DNA of 64,000 nucleotides from Zafaria cholistanensis (GTDB lineage: Bacteria > Actinomycetota > Actinomycetes > Actinomycetales > Micrococcaceae). The notes beneath the pieces are model-generated. The model was given only the letters and a program-made list of their open reading frames with translations, made no database searches and was not told the origin of the DNA. The position numbers were made by a program, and so were the translations under genes. The stretch lies in NCBI RefSeq assembly GCF_008580665.1, contig NZ_BKDJ01000001.1, positions 1 through 64,000 of the forward strand. The letters run 5' to 3'. This document shows, piece by piece, positions 16,891-25,889 of this stretch (positions are counted from its first letter, which is position 1; each line of letters starts with the position of its first letter).

Positions 16891-17733
16891 ATGTTTCATT
16901 CCACCCAGGGCGTCCAGGGGCCGGACCCGGTCGCATTCCCCTCGGGCGAGGCCGACGCAACCGCAGGAGGCACCCCGATCCTCGAACTGCGGGACATCCG
17001 CATCGAATACAAGGGCCACGAGGTCGTCCACGGCGTTTCGCTGGCGGTCCAGCGCGGCGAAGTGATTGCACTGATCGGACCCTCCGGCGCCGGAAAGTCC
17101 TCGCTGCTGCGCAGCATCAACTTTTTGGAGCAACCCTCAGCCGGCCAGATCCTGGTCAATGGCCAACTCGTCCAGGGCCAATCCGGCAGCCGGGGAGCCA
17201 TTGCCCGCAACAAAAGCCTCGCCGCCCATCGGCGCGACGTGGGCATGGTCTTCCAGCAGTTCAACCTTTTCCCGCATCTGACGGCGCTGGAAAACGTGGT
17301 CCTGGCCCAGGTCCATTCCCTGAACCGGAGCAAGGAAGAGGCGGTTGCCCGCGCCCGGCAGGAACTGGCGCACGTCGGCCTCACCGGACACGAGGACAAG
17401 TACCCGGCCAAGTGCTCCGGAGGGCAGCAGCAGCGCATCGCCATCGCCCGCGCGCTGGCCATGGACCCCCAGCTGATGCTGTTCGACGAGCCGACGAGCT
17501 CGCTGGACCCGGAGCTGGGCGTCGAGGTGCTCAACACCATGAAGCGGCTGGCATCCGAGGGCATGACCATGCTGGTGGTCACCCACGAGATGCATTTCGC
17601 CGAAGACGTGGCGGACCGGGTGGTCTTTATGGCCGACGGCGCGATCGTGGAGGAAGGCCCGGCCGAGCAGGTCATGCTGCGCCCGTCCAGTGAACGCGCC
17701 AAGACCTTCCTGTCAGCCGTCAGGGGGCGCTGA
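16891..17733 (+). CDS. Amino-acid ABC transporter, ATP-binding protein (IclR-linked system)
   Basis: ATPase (280 aa) of an amino-acid importer. It has Walker A GPSGAGKSS, Q-loop VFQQFNLFPH, signature CSGGQQQR, Walker [15 protein letters not shown] and VVTHEMHF. The first 30 residues are a variable extension before the conserved ILELRDIRIEY. It heads a run with two permeases and a binding protein, downstream of an IclR gene. Members of this amino-acid class import polar amino acids or related compounds. The presence of two different permeases implies a heterodimeric channel. Confidence 0.93.
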   Translation: MFHSTQGVQGPDPVAFPSGEADATAGGTPILELRDIRIEYKGHEVVHGVSLAVQRGEVIALIGPSGAGKSSLLRSINFLEQPSAGQILVNGQLVQGQSGSRGAIARNKSLAAHRRDVGMVFQQFNLFPHLTALENVVLAQVHSLNRSKEEAVARARQELAHVGLTGHEDKYPAKCSGGQQQRIAIARALAMDPQLMLFDEPTSSLDPELGVEVLNTMKRLASEGMTMLVVTHEMHFAEDVADRVVFMADGAIVEEGPAEQVMLRPSSERAKTFLSAVRGR

Positions 17734-17734
17734 G

Positions 17735-18373
17735 GTGGAACTTCTGGCGCTGCTTTCCTCCGGCATCGGACAGACCCTGGGCATCACCTTCGGCGCGCTG
17801 GCCCTGGGTGCAGTCCTGGCCGTGCCGCTGGCCGCGCTGAGGCGTTCGGAACTGCCCGTTGCGAGCACCGCGGCCAAAATCCTCATCGAGGGCATCCGTG
17901 GCATTCCACCGATCGTGTGGCTGCTGCTCATCTACTTCGCCCTGGGCGAGACGGACCTGAAGCTGACCACCTTCCAGGCCAGCGTCATCGGGCTGGGAAT
18001 CGTCAGCACCGCCTACATCGCCGAAATCTACCGCTCCGGACTCGAGGCTATTCCCAGCGGCCAATTCGAAGCCGCGGACGCGCTGGGCATGCCCTTCGGG
18101 GCGAAGTTCTTCAGGGTCATCACCCCGCAGGCCGCCACGGTGGTCATTCCGCCGCTGGCCACCTTCGCCATCGGCCTGCTCAAGGACAGCGCCCTGGCGT
18201 CGGTGATCGGCGCCCAGGACATTACTTTCCGCGCTTTCCAGGAGGCGCAGGCCAACCTCAACGGACTGACCGTGTTCATGTGGGCGGCGCTGCTGTACAT
18301 CCTGCTCAGCATCCCGATTGCGGCGTTGGCCCGCTACACCGGTTCCCGGCTGACCCGAAAGGTGGCGGCATGA
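17735..18373 (+). CDS. Amino-acid ABC transporter, permease 1
   Basis: Membrane permease (212 aa) with about five helices and the HisMQ-type sequence LIEGIRGIPPIVWLLLIYF and the EAA loop EAADALGMPFGAKFFRVITP. The GTG at 17735 is one base after the ATPase stop and has AGGGGGC upstream; the frame continues upstream only inside the ATPase gene. It overlaps permease 2 by four bases (ATGA). Confidence 0.9.
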   Translation: MELLALLSSGIGQTLGITFGALALGAVLAVPLAALRRSELPVASTAAKILIEGIRGIPPIVWLLLIYFALGETDLKLTTFQASVIGLGIVSTAYIAEIYRSGLEAIPSGQFEAADALGMPFGAKFFRVITPQAATVVIPPLATFAIGLLKDSALASVIGAQDITFRAFQEAQANLNGLTVFMWAALLYILLSIPIAALARYTGSRLTRKVAA

Positions 18374-19047
18374 TCGAGTCCATCCTGGCCATGGTGCCGG
18401 ATTTCCTTCCCGGCCTGGGCATTTCCCTGCTGGTGACCGTCGCCAGCCTGGCCCTGGGACTGCCGCTGGGCATCCTGCTGGCCCTGGGGTCGCTTTTCGC
18501 GGGCAAACCGCTGAAGTTCACCTGCATCGGCCTGGTCGAACTGGGCCGGGGCGTTCCGGGGCTGATCATGCTCTACCTGGTCTATTTCGGCCTGCCGCAG
18601 ATGGGCGTCGTGATGGACGCGCTCCCGGCCGCGATGATCGCCCTGGGGTTGATGACCGGCGCCTACACGGCGGAAATCTTCGTCGCAGGCTTCCGCGCCG
18701 TCCCCCAAGGCCAGTGGGAAGCCTGCGGCACCCTGGCGCTGAGCTACTGGAAGTCGCTGCGCCTGGTCATCCTGCCCCAAGCCATCAAGATTGTGGTGCC
18801 GCCGCTGATCGGGTGGACCATCATGCTGTTCCAAGCCACCTCGCTGGCTTATGCCATCAGTGTCCCGGAGCTGATGAGCCGCGCTTACAACTACGCTTCG
18901 GTCACCTTCGAGTACGCACTGGCCTTCACGCTGGCCGGCTTCATGTACCTGGCCGTGACGCTGCTGGGCCTGTGGCTGTTCCGCAGGGCCAGCGGCCGCC
19001 GCCGCAGTGCGGCCACCTCCCGGGCCGCCGTCCTGGCTGGCGCCTGA
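18370..19047 (+). CDS. Amino-acid ABC transporter, permease 2
   Basis: Second membrane permease (225 aa), related to permease 1, with LVELGRGVPGLIMLYLVYFGLP and the EAA-type loop EACGTLALSYWKSLRLVILP. Its ATG overlaps the permease 1 stop. The C-terminus is Arg/Ala-rich. Together the two permeases would form the heterodimeric channel. The binding-protein gene follows after 59 bases. Confidence 0.9.
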   Translation: MIESILAMVPDFLPGLGISLLVTVASLALGLPLGILLALGSLFAGKPLKFTCIGLVELGRGVPGLIMLYLVYFGLPQMGVVMDALPAAMIALGLMTGAYTAEIFVAGFRAVPQGQWEACGTLALSYWKSLRLVILPQAIKIVVPPLIGWTIMLFQATSLAYAISVPELMSRAYNYASVTFEYALAFTLAGFMYLAVTLLGLWLFRRASGRRRSAATSRAAVLAGA

Positions 19048-19106
19048 AGATGGGCCCGCACACCGTTCCCGCCCACCGCTCCTCCCACACAAAGGAAGTA
19101 CGCACC

Positions 19107-19955
19107 ATGCGCAAGATTGCTACCACCACCATCGCCGGCGCGGCCTGCCTGGCCCTCGGCCTGACCCTGACCGGCTGCGGTTCCTCCTCCGGAAGCTCCG
19201 CCGCTGCCGCTGACTGCACCCCGGCCCACGCCGGGCTGGAGCCCATCAACGCCGGCAAGCTGACCGTCGGCACCCCGGTAACCCCGCCGTACGTGCTCAA
19301 GAACGGGACCGAAATCAGCGGCGTTGACGCCGAAATCATCAAGGAGATCGCGGCCATGGAGTGCCTGGAGGTGGACTGGCAGGAAATGACCTTCGCCGCC
19401 GGCATGCAGAGCCTGCAGTCCGGTCGGGTGGACACCACCATGGGCGGCGTCTACCGGACCGCCGAGCGCGCCGAACTGCTGGACCTGGGCGCCACCGCAT
19501 ACCGCGACGGCGTGGCACTGCTGTCCAAGGAAGGCTACAAGTCCCTTGAGGACCTCTCCGGCAAGAAGGTCGGCGTCATCCAGGGTTACCTGTGGAACAA
19601 GGACCTGCAGGCGGCGCTGGGCAATGACAGCGTGAAGCAGTACCAGACCTCCGACGCGCTGTTCAGCGACCTGAAGGCCGGCCGGATCGACGTGGCAGTT
19701 TTCACCACGGCCGAGGCCGCCTACCGCCTCTCGCAGGCCCCGTCTGACGGCTTCGTCAGCGAAGCCTTCGAGCCGACGGAGAAGGTCCAGGCCACCCTGG
19801 AGGCGGGCCAGGTGGTTCTCCCCCACCCGAAGGGCGCCGACGCCATGACCGAGGCCTTCGAGGAAGACATCAAGACCCTGGTGGAGAACGGCCGGATCGG
19901 CGCGATCCTGAGCGAGCAGAAGATGGACCCCGCCCTGGCCGGCGACGCGAAGTAG
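19107..19955 (+). CDS. Amino-acid ABC transporter, substrate-binding lipoprotein (IclR-linked system)
   Basis: Family 3 solute-binding lipoprotein (282 aa). The signal peptide ends at lipobox LTGC (Cys24), followed by a Ser-rich linker. Mature features include GKLTVGTPVTPPYVL, GVDAEIIKEIAAMECLEVDW and GKKVGVIQGYLWNKDL. Two further Cys, in AADCTPAH and AAMECLEV, may form a disulfide near the N-terminus. AAAGGAAG precedes the ATG. The sequence differs strongly from the binding protein at 3778-4707, so the two transporters probably serve different substrates. An IclR partner is more common for aromatic acids or carboxylates than for common amino acids, so the ligand may be unusual. Confidence 0.9.
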   Translation: MRKIATTTIAGAACLALGLTLTGCGSSSGSSAAAADCTPAHAGLEPINAGKLTVGTPVTPPYVLKNGTEISGVDAEIIKEIAAMECLEVDWQEMTFAAGMQSLQSGRVDTTMGGVYRTAERAELLDLGATAYRDGVALLSKEGYKSLEDLSGKKVGVIQGYLWNKDLQAALGNDSVKQYQTSDALFSDLKAGRIDVAVFTTAEAAYRLSQAPSDGFVSEAFEPTEKVQATLEAGQVVLPHPKGADAMTEAFEEDIKTLVENGRIGAILSEQKMDPALAGDAK

Positions 19956-19967
19956 CATCCGGAGCAG

Positions 19968-20035
19968 GCCGGCGGACGGCGGCGGGGGGCGGCCAGGAAT
20001 GTGGAGGAGGCCCCGAGGCCCAGCCGTCCGCCGGC
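19968..20035. terminator. Inverted repeat between convergent genes
   Basis: GCCGGCGGACGGC at 19968-19980 pairs with 20023-20035 across a 42-base interval, just after the binding-protein gene. Possible bidirectional terminator; the long loop weakens the call. Confidence 0.45.
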
Positions 20036-20054
20036 GCGCACCTGCCGGGCAGCC

Positions 20055-21137
20055 CTAGCGGACGGCCTGCCGGGCCCGGTGCCGGCGGGCACGCGGATGT
20101 GCGCTGGCCCGGGCTCCGCGGACCATGTCCGCGGAGAGCAGCACCAGCGCTGCCCAGATCAGGCCGAAGCCGGCCCAGCGCTCCGGGGGCATTTCCTCGT
20201 GGAAGACCAGCAGCGCCAGCAGGAACTGCATCACCGGGGCCACGTACTGGAGCATGCCGACCACGCTCAGCGGCAGGCGGCGGGCGGCCGCGCTGAAAAG
20301 GATCAGCGGCAGCGCCGTGATGATGCCGCCGGCGGCGAGCAGCCAGAAGTGGGCTGCCCCGTGCGAGGCGGCCGTGGCCGCCCCGGTCATCCCCAGCCAT
20401 GCCATGGCGAGGGCGGCGGGGGGAGTCAGTGCGGCCGTCTCCACCGTCAGCCCCGCCAGTGCCCCGACGTTCGCTCCCACGTTCTTCTTGACCAGGCCAT
20501 AGAGTCCGAACGTGCCGGCCAGGGCCAGGGCGATCCATGGCGGGGACCCGGAGGCGAACGTCAGCAGCAGCACCGCGGCCAGGCCAATGCCCATCGCGCT
20601 CCACTGCAGCCGGTTCAGCCGCTCCTTCAGGAGCACCACCCCCAGCAGGACTGCCACCAGCGGATTGATGAAGTACCCCAGCGAGGCCTCCAGGGCACGC
20701 CCGGCCAGGACCGCGAAGGCGAAGACCAGCCAGTTGACGCCAATCAGCAGCGCCGCCAGCGAGAGCTTCAGCAGTGCCGCCCGGTTGCGCAGGACGGCAC
20801 CCAACTCGCGCCACTGGCGGCCCGCGGCGATGAGGAGGACGCAGAACGCCACCGACCACAGCACGCGCACGGCCACGATCTCCAGCGGCCCGGCCGGGGC
20901 CAGGAGTGCGAAGTACAGCGGCAGCAGGCCCCAGATCCCGTAGGCCCCCAACCCGAGGAGCAGCCCGGCCTTGCGTTCGGCCCCCGAGCGCGGGGAGCCA
21001 AGCCCTTCTGGACCGGGTCTCCGTGAACCCGGCCCCGCGGTGGCTGGAGCAGCGGCCCCGGTGGTGGGGGCGGAGGGGGAATCCGGTGCGGGGGAGAAGG
21101 CCATAACGGTGCCAACACCCCGGGCACCGTTCCCCAT
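20055..21137 (-). CDS. rarD: RarD-type EamA/DMT membrane transporter
   Basis: Drug/metabolite transporter superfamily membrane protein (360 aa from this start). About ten helices in two EamA halves follow a low-complexity N-terminus of some 55 residues; the conserved part begins KAGLLLGLGAYGIWGLLPLYF, then EIVAVRVLWS, typical of RarD. The natural substrate of RarD proteins is not established. Start is uncertain: ATG 21137 has GGGGG 7 bases upstream, ATG 21104 gives a shorter tail, and a TTG at 21197 is also in frame. It diverges from fprA with overlapping -10 boxes. Confidence 0.85.
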   Translation of the reverse strand: MGNGARGVGTVMAFSPAPDSPSAPTTGAAAPATAGPGSRRPGPEGLGSPRSGAERKAGLLLGLGAYGIWGLLPLYFALLAPAGPLEIVAVRVLWSVAFCVLLIAAGRQWRELGAVLRNRAALLKLSLAALLIGVNWLVFAFAVLAGRALEASLGYFINPLVAVLLGVVLLKERLNRLQWSAMGIGLAAVLLLTFASGSPPWIALALAGTFGLYGLVKKNVGANVGALAGLTVETAALTPPAALAMAWLGMTGAATAASHGAAHFWLLAAGGIITALPLILFSAAARRLPLSVVGMLQYVAPVMQFLLALLVFHEEMPPERWAGFGLIWAALVLLSADMVRGARASAHPRARRHRARQAVR

Positions 21138-21198
21138 TCCCGGACCCCCGCCCAGTGAGGCGGCCCACGCCGGTTGGTGCCGCCGTCGTGCTGGCAAT

Positions 21199-21205
21199 TA
21201 GACTA
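21199..21205. promoter_or_regulatory. Overlapping divergent -10 boxes (rarD / fprA)
   Basis: TAGACTA reads TAGACT on the plus strand (towards fprA) and TAGTCT on the minus strand (towards rarD). AATTAG at 21196-21201 and CTAATT at 21218-21223 form an inverted repeat around the same spot, a possible operator. Predicted leaders are about 50 bases on both sides. Confidence 0.5.
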
Positions 21206-21257
21206 GTGAGCTGTGCGCTAATTGTGCGTGCGCGATTCCCGTCCGGAAGGAAACCAC

Positions 21258-22658
21258 GTGTCCAACCCAGCCGCCGACCGTCCGCTCCGCGTCGCCATCA
21301 TCGGCGCCGGTCCCGCAGGCGTCTACGCCGCGGACATCCTGACCAAGGCGGAGCGCGAGTTCGCTGTCAGCATCGACCTCTTCGACGCCTACCCGGCCCC
21401 CTACGGGCTGATCCGCTACGGCGTGGCCCCGGACCACCCGCGCATCAAGGGCATCGTGAACGCCCTCCACAAGGTCCTCGACCGGGGAGACATCCGCTTC
21501 CTGGGCAACATCACCTACGGCCGGGACCTGACGCTGAGCGACATCCGCAGCATGTACGACGCGGTCATCTTCGCCACCGGCGCGATCCGGGACGCGGACC
21601 TGGACATCCCGGGCATCGGCCTGGAGGGCTCCTTCGGGGCCGCGGACTTCGTCTCCTGGTATGACGGGCATCCGGACGTGCCGCGCGAGTGGCCGCTGGA
21701 GGCCAGGGAGATCGCGGTGATCGGTAACGGCAACGTGGCCCTGGACGTGGCCCGGATGCTTTCCAAGCACGCCGACGACCTGCTGACCACCGAGATCCCG
21801 GAGAACGTCTACCGCGGGCTCAAGGCCTCGCCGGTCACCGACGTGCACGTCTTCGGCCGCCGCGGCCCGGCGCAGGTGAAGTTCACCCCGCTGGAGCTGC
21901 GTGAGCTGAGCCATTCCCGCGACGTGGACATCGTGCTCTACCCGGAGGACTTTGAATTCGACGAGGCCTCCGACGCGGCCATCAAGACCAACAACCAGAC
22001 CAAGACCATGGTCAACACCTTGACCAACTGGCTGGTCGAAGAGCAGGACACCGGCGCCTCCCGCCGCCTGCACCTGCACTTCCTGCACCAGCCGGTGGAG
22101 GTCCTCGGCGAGGACGGCAGGGTGGCCGGGATCCGGTTCGAGCGCCAGGAGCTGGACGGCACCGGCAACGCCAGGGGCACCGGCGAATATGTGGACTACG
22201 GGGTCCAGGCCGTCTACCGCGCCATCGGCTACTTCGGCTCCGAGCTTCCCGAGGTCGGCTTCGACGCCCGCCGCGGGGTGATCCCGAACGACGGCGGCCG
22301 CGTCCTGGACGAAGCCGGGCAGCCGGTGCCGGGCATCTACGCGACCGGCTGGATCAAACGCGGACCCGTGGGCCTGATCGGCCACACCAAGGGCGATGCG
22401 CTGGAGACCATCGGCAACCTGCTTGAGGACCGGCTGAACCTGCCCGCCGCGGAGCGCCCGGAGGAGGAAGCCATCATCGAACTGCTGGCCGAGCGCGGCA
22501 TCGAGTACACCACCTGGGAGGGCTGGCTGAAGCTGGATGAGCACGAGCGCGCGCTGGGCGCTGCCGCCAGCCCGGTCCAGACGGCCAACGGCCCGGTGGA
22601 GCGCGAACGCATCAAGGTCGTCCCCCGCGAGGAAATGGTCCAGATCTCCAACAAGTAA
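21258..22658 (+). CDS. fprA: Ferredoxin/adrenodoxin-NADP+ reductase FprA
   Basis: FAD flavoenzyme (466 aa) moving electrons between NADPH and ferredoxin, of the adrenodoxin-reductase type found in actinobacteria. N-terminal FAD motif AIIGAGPAGVYAADIL, family block YPAPYGLIRYGVAPDHP, NADP-binding AVIGNGNVALDVARML near residue 155, and the C-terminal YATGWIKRGPVGLIG. The GTG start at 21258 has GGAAGG 8 bases upstream; the frame upstream is short and not conserved. The partner ferredoxin is not in the window. Confidence 0.94.
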   Translation: MSNPAADRPLRVAIIGAGPAGVYAADILTKAEREFAVSIDLFDAYPAPYGLIRYGVAPDHPRIKGIVNALHKVLDRGDIRFLGNITYGRDLTLSDIRSMYDAVIFATGAIRDADLDIPGIGLEGSFGAADFVSWYDGHPDVPREWPLEAREIAVIGNGNVALDVARMLSKHADDLLTTEIPENVYRGLKASPVTDVHVFGRRGPAQVKFTPLELRELSHSRDVDIVLYPEDFEFDEASDAAIKTNNQTKTMVNTLTNWLVEEQDTGASRRLHLHFLHQPVEVLGEDGRVAGIRFERQELDGTGNARGTGEYVDYGVQAVYRAIGYFGSELPEVGFDARRGVIPNDGGRVLDEAGQPVPGIYATGWIKRGPVGLIGHTKGDALETIGNLLEDRLNLPAAERPEEEAIIELLAERGIEYTTWEGWLKLDEHERALGAAASPVQTANGPVERERIKVVPREEMVQISNK

Positions 22659-22710
22659 CCGTCCCGCCCCGGCGCCAACCCGCCCCGGGCGGACCAGCGC
22701 CGTTACGCGC

Positions 22711-22747
22711 CGAAGGCCGGCCCCCGCGATGCGGGGGCCGGCCTTCG
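22711..22747. terminator. Bidirectional terminator of fprA and katA
   Basis: CGAAGGCCGGCCCCCGC pairs with its complement GCGGGGGCCGGCCTTCG across a 3-base loop, between convergent genes. Confidence 0.85.
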
Positions 22748-22783
22748 GTATGTCCGTACGGAACGGCTGTGTCCGTGTGACGG

Positions 22784-24280
22784 CTAGGCGGGCATCCCGG
22801 CCATCTCCGAGGCGGCGTCCGTCTGGCCCAGGTCGCCGGCCGCGTAGCGGGCACGCAGCAGCGAGCCCAGGTTGGCGTCAACGTTGGTCCAGTACTGGAA
22901 GAAGCGCTCGCGGATGTCCGCGCGGGTGATGCCGTTGGCCTGGCCCAGGAGGTTTTCCTGCAGGTAGGCACGCTGTGCGTCGGAGAACACCTCACGGTAG
23001 AGGGTGCCCGGCTGGCCGAAGTCGTTGTCCTCGGCGTGCAGGGTCGCGGCGGCGCGGACCAGCTCGCCGTCGGACTCCCAGCTGCCCTCGGCCGCGCGGG
23101 CCGGCTGGGCCACGGGGCCGCCGAAGGAGTTCGGCGCGTACACCGGGGCGGAGGCCGGCTTGAAGGTGTGGCGCAGCGAGCCGTCCTGGGAGTAGTTGTT
23201 CACCGGGGCTTCCGGGCGGTTGACCGGCAGCTCGTTGTAGTTGGTGCCGACGCGGTAGCGCTGCGCATCCGGGTAGGAGAACACGCGGGCCATCAGCATC
23301 TTGTCCGGGGAGATCGCGTGGCCGGGGACGACGTTCGCCGGGGACAGGGCGATCTGCTCGATCTCGGCGAAGTGGTTCTCCGGGTTGCGGTTCAGCTCGA
23401 AGCGGCCCACCGGGATCAGCGGGTAGTCCTTGTGCGACCAGGTCTTCGTGAGGTCGAACGGGTTGAAGCGGTAGGTCTTGGCCTCTTCGTACGGCATGAC
23501 CTGGACGTGCAGGTCCCAGCTCGGGAAGTCCCCGTGCTCGATCGCCTGGTACAGGTCGCGGCGGTAGTAGTCGGCGTCGGCGCCGGCGATGAGCTCGGCC
23601 TCCTCCATGGAGAGGTCCGCCAGCTCCTGGTTGGAGCGGAAGTGGTACTTGACCCAGAAGCGGCCACCCTCGGCGTTGGTCCACAGGTAGGTGTGGGAGC
23701 CGTAGCCCTGCATCTGGCGCCAGGACTTCGGCAGGCCGCGGTTGCCCATCAGGTAGGTCACCTGGTGCGCGGACTCCGGGGAGAGGGTCCAGAAGTCCCA
23801 CTGCATGTCGGCGTCGCGCAGGCCGGAGCCCGGAAGGCGCTTCTGGGAGTGGATGAAGTCCGGGAACTTGATGGCGTCGCGGATGAAGAACACCGGGGTG
23901 TTGTTGCCCACGATGTCCAGGTTGCCCTCGGTGGTGTAGAAGCGGGTCGCGAAGCCGCGCACGTCGCGCCAGGTGTCCGGGGAGCCCATCTCGCCGGCGA
24001 CGGAGGAGAAGCGCAGCGCGGTCTTGACGACCGAGCCCGGCTGGAAGGCCGCGACGCGGGTGTACTTGGAGACGTCGTTGGTCACCGTGAAGGTGCCGAA
24101 GGCGCCGCCGCCCTTGGCGTGGACGATGCGCTCGGGAAGGCGCTCGCGGTTGAACTGGGCCAGCTTCTCGACCAGGTAGACGTCGTGCAGGACGGTGGCG
24201 CCGTTGACGCCGGCCGTCAGCGAGTGCTCGTCGCTGGCGACGGGGGCGCCGGTCTGGGTGGTGGTGAAGTTCTCGGTCAC
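22784..24280 (-). CDS. katA: Monofunctional heme catalase KatA
   Basis: Cytoplasmic heme catalase (498 aa) converting hydrogen peroxide to water and oxygen. The distal His is in [12 protein letters not shown], the distal Asn in [13 protein letters not shown], and the proximal heme Tyr lies in [14 protein letters not shown]. The length fits small-subunit catalases. It lies 48 bases downstream of a Fur-type regulator gene on the same strand, and AGAAGGAGAAAG precedes the ATG, giving strong translation. Regulation is probably by that Fur protein acting at the palindrome at 24774-24800. Confidence 0.97.
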   Translation of the reverse strand: MTENFTTTQTGAPVASDEHSLTAGVNGATVLHDVYLVEKLAQFNRERLPERIVHAKGGGAFGTFTVTNDVSKYTRVAAFQPGSVVKTALRFSSVAGEMGSPDTWRDVRGFATRFYTTEGNLDIVGNNTPVFFIRDAIKFPDFIHSQKRLPGSGLRDADMQWDFWTLSPESAHQVTYLMGNRGLPKSWRQMQGYGSHTYLWTNAEGGRFWVKYHFRSNQELADLSMEEAELIAGADADYYRRDLYQAIEHGDFPSWDLHVQVMPYEEAKTYRFNPFDLTKTWSHKDYPLIPVGRFELNRNPENHFAEIEQIALSPANVVPGHAISPDKMLMARVFSYPDAQRYRVGTNYNELPVNRPEAPVNNYSQDGSLRHTFKPASAPVYAPNSFGGPVAQPARAAEGSWESDGELVRAAATLHAEDNDFGQPGTLYREVFSDAQRAYLQENLLGQANGITRADIRERFFQYWTNVDANLGSLLRARYAAGDLGQTDAASEMAGMPA

Positions 24281-24328
24281 GAGAGGCTTTCTCCTTCTTT
24301 CGGAATGGGTATTCTGCGGCCGGGGCGC

Positions 24329-24757
24329 TCAGCCGGCGGGGCCGGGCGAGCGCTCCGCGCAGTCTTTACAGATGCCCTGGTAAAGGACATCGGCAATCTG
24401 AATGGTCATGCCGTGGGAGTCGGAGGGGGTCAGGCAGGGGGCATGTCCCACCGCGCAGTCCACGTCCTCGACCCGCCCGCACCGGGTGCAGACGGCATGA
24501 TGATGGTTGTCCCCAACCCGGGTCTCGTAGAGCGCGGGGGAGTGGGGCGGGCTGAATCGCCGCAGCAGGTCGAACGCCGTGAGGTCGTTCAGCACGTTGT
24601 AGACGGACTGGAGCGACAGTTCCGGCAGGTCGCGGCGCACTTTTTCGGCCACGGCATCCGCCGACGAGTGGGGGTGGCTGTCGACGACGCCCAGCACGGC
24701 CAGGCGCTGGCGGGTTACGCGCAGTCCGTGGTCGCGGAGCCGGGTCGAAAAGTCCAT
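24329..24757 (-). CDS. furA: Fur family metalloregulator (FurA/CatR-type)
   Basis: Fur-family repressor (142 aa). The N-terminal winged helix has LRVTRQRLAVLGVV and LSLQSVYNVLNDLT; the C-terminal dimer domain has the regulatory metal ligands DNHHHAVCTRCGRVEDVDC and a second zinc pair CKDC. It is directly upstream of katA, as furA-katG and catR-catA are in other actinobacteria, so a peroxide- or iron-responsive repressor of catalase is likely. ATG 24757 gives the usual family start; ATG 24766 is also possible. A 27-bp palindrome lies at its promoter, pointing to autoregulation. Confidence 0.9.
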   Translation of the reverse strand: MDFSTRLRDHGLRVTRQRLAVLGVVDSHPHSSADAVAEKVRRDLPELSLQSVYNVLNDLTAFDLLRRFSPPHSPALYETRVGDNHHHAVCTRCGRVEDVDCAVGHAPCLTPSDSHGMTIQIADVLYQGICKDCAERSPGPAG

Positions 24758-24773
24758 GTGACCCATTCCACCC

Positions 24774-24800
24774 GCTTATTTTGAGTAAGTCAAGATAAGC
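24774..24800. promoter_or_regulatory. 27-bp palindrome, probable Fur-type operator
   Basis: GCTTATTTTGA-GTAAG-TCAAGATAAGC is near-symmetric: 6-base outer arms GCTTAT/ATAAGC and inner arms TTGA/TCAA match. It starts 16 bases before the furA ATG and its minus strand includes TTGACT. It is AT-rich against a GC-rich background. Confidence 0.75.
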
Positions 24801-24874
24801 AAGCCTTACCTCCCGGGAAGCGGCCGGGCCGGCGCCCTGCACGGGGGAACAGTGGCGGGCAGGTGCGCGTTCAC

Positions 24875-24880
24875 TAGAGT
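24875..24880 (+). promoter_or_regulatory. -10 box of htpX
   Basis: TAGAGT, predicting a leader of about 43 bases that carries AAGGGGTG just before the htpX ATG. Confidence 0.4.
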
Positions 24881-24929
24881 GGATACAGGTGTTGCCGCAC
24901 GGTGCGGCGCCTCCGCGACCAAGGGGTGA

Positions 24930-25811
24930 ATGGCAGCAGTGCACAACCACAACAACGGGCTCAAGACCGCCGCCCTGCTGGGCGGCATGTTCGCCCTGCT
25001 TCTGGCGATTGGGGCGCTGCTCGCCTCGGGCACGCGCAACTCCTCCTTCATTTGGGTGTTTACCCTGATCGGCCTGGGCACCACCGCCTATGGCTACTGG
25101 AACAGCGACAAGATTGCCATCCGTTCCATGCATGCCTATCCGGTCACCGAGGCCGATGAGCCGGCGATGTACCGGGTCGTCCGTGAGCTCTCCGCGACCG
25201 CCCGGCAGCCCATGCCCCGGCTCTACGTCTCGCCGACCATGGCGCCCAACGCCTTCGCGACCGGCCGGAACCCGCAGAACGCCGCGGTCTGCTGCACCGA
25301 GGGCATCCTGCGGCTGCTCGACGAGCGTGAGCTGCGCGGCGTGCTCGGACACGAGCTGATGCACGTCTACAACCGCGACATCCTCACCTCCTCGGTGGCG
25401 GCCGCCGTCGCCGGGGTGATCACCTCGGCCGCGCAGTTCCTCCTCTTCTTCGGGGGCGGCGACCGTCGCAATGCCAACCCGATCGCACTGATCGCGATGT
25501 CCTTGCTGGCCCCGCTGGCCGCCTCGCTGATCCAGATGTCCATCAGCCGCACCCGGGAATACGACGCCGACGAGGACGGCGCCCGGCTCACCGGCGACCC
25601 GCTCGCGCTGGCGTCGGCGCTGCGCAAGCTGGAGGCCGGCGTGGCCCGGGCTCCGCTGCCGGAGAACGACCAGCGCCTGGTTAACACCTCCCACCTGATG
25701 ATCGCCAACCCGTTCAGGGGCGGCGCGCGGAAGCTGTTCGCCACGCACCCGCCGATGGCCGACCGCATCTCCCGCCTCGAACGCATGGCCGGCCGCCCCC
25801 TTGGCTACTGA
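24930..25811 (+). CDS. htpX: HtpX-type M48 membrane metalloprotease
   Basis: Membrane zinc protease (293 aa) of the M48 family, involved in quality control of membrane proteins. Two N-terminal helices (residues 12-55) precede the catalytic domain with the zinc motif [11 protein letters not shown] near residue 140 and the third ligand in [12 protein letters not shown] further helix pair follows the HELMH motif. Length matches HtpX. AAGGGGTGA is close to the ATG. It is divergent from furA-katA; a terminator hairpin lies right after the stop. Confidence 0.94.
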   Translation: MAAVHNHNNGLKTAALLGGMFALLLAIGALLASGTRNSSFIWVFTLIGLGTTAYGYWNSDKIAIRSMHAYPVTEADEPAMYRVVRELSATARQPMPRLYVSPTMAPNAFATGRNPQNAAVCCTEGILRLLDERELRGVLGHELMHVYNRDILTSSVAAAVAGVITSAAQFLLFFGGGDRRNANPIALIAMSLLAPLAASLIQMSISRTREYDADEDGARLTGDPLALASALRKLEAGVARAPLPENDQRLVNTSHLMIANPFRGGARKLFATHPPMADRISRLERMAGRPLGY

Positions 25812-25824
25812 CCGCAGGCGCATG

Positions 25825-25871
25825 AAAGCACAGGACCTCCGCTCCCAAGGGGAGCGGAGGTCCTGTGCTTT
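25825..25871. terminator. Bidirectional terminator between htpX and yajQ
   Basis: AAAGCACAGGACCTCCGCTC pairs with the complementary strand ending TCCTGTGCTTT, a 22-base stem with a 3-base loop, flanked by A and T runs. Confidence 0.9.
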
Positions 25872-25889
25872 GGCGGGACTTCGCGGCAG

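Noticed and set aside
23036-24784. 582-codon plus-strand frame opposite katA and furA
   Set aside because: No family resemblance, Val/Gly/Asp-rich shadow of two well-supported genes.
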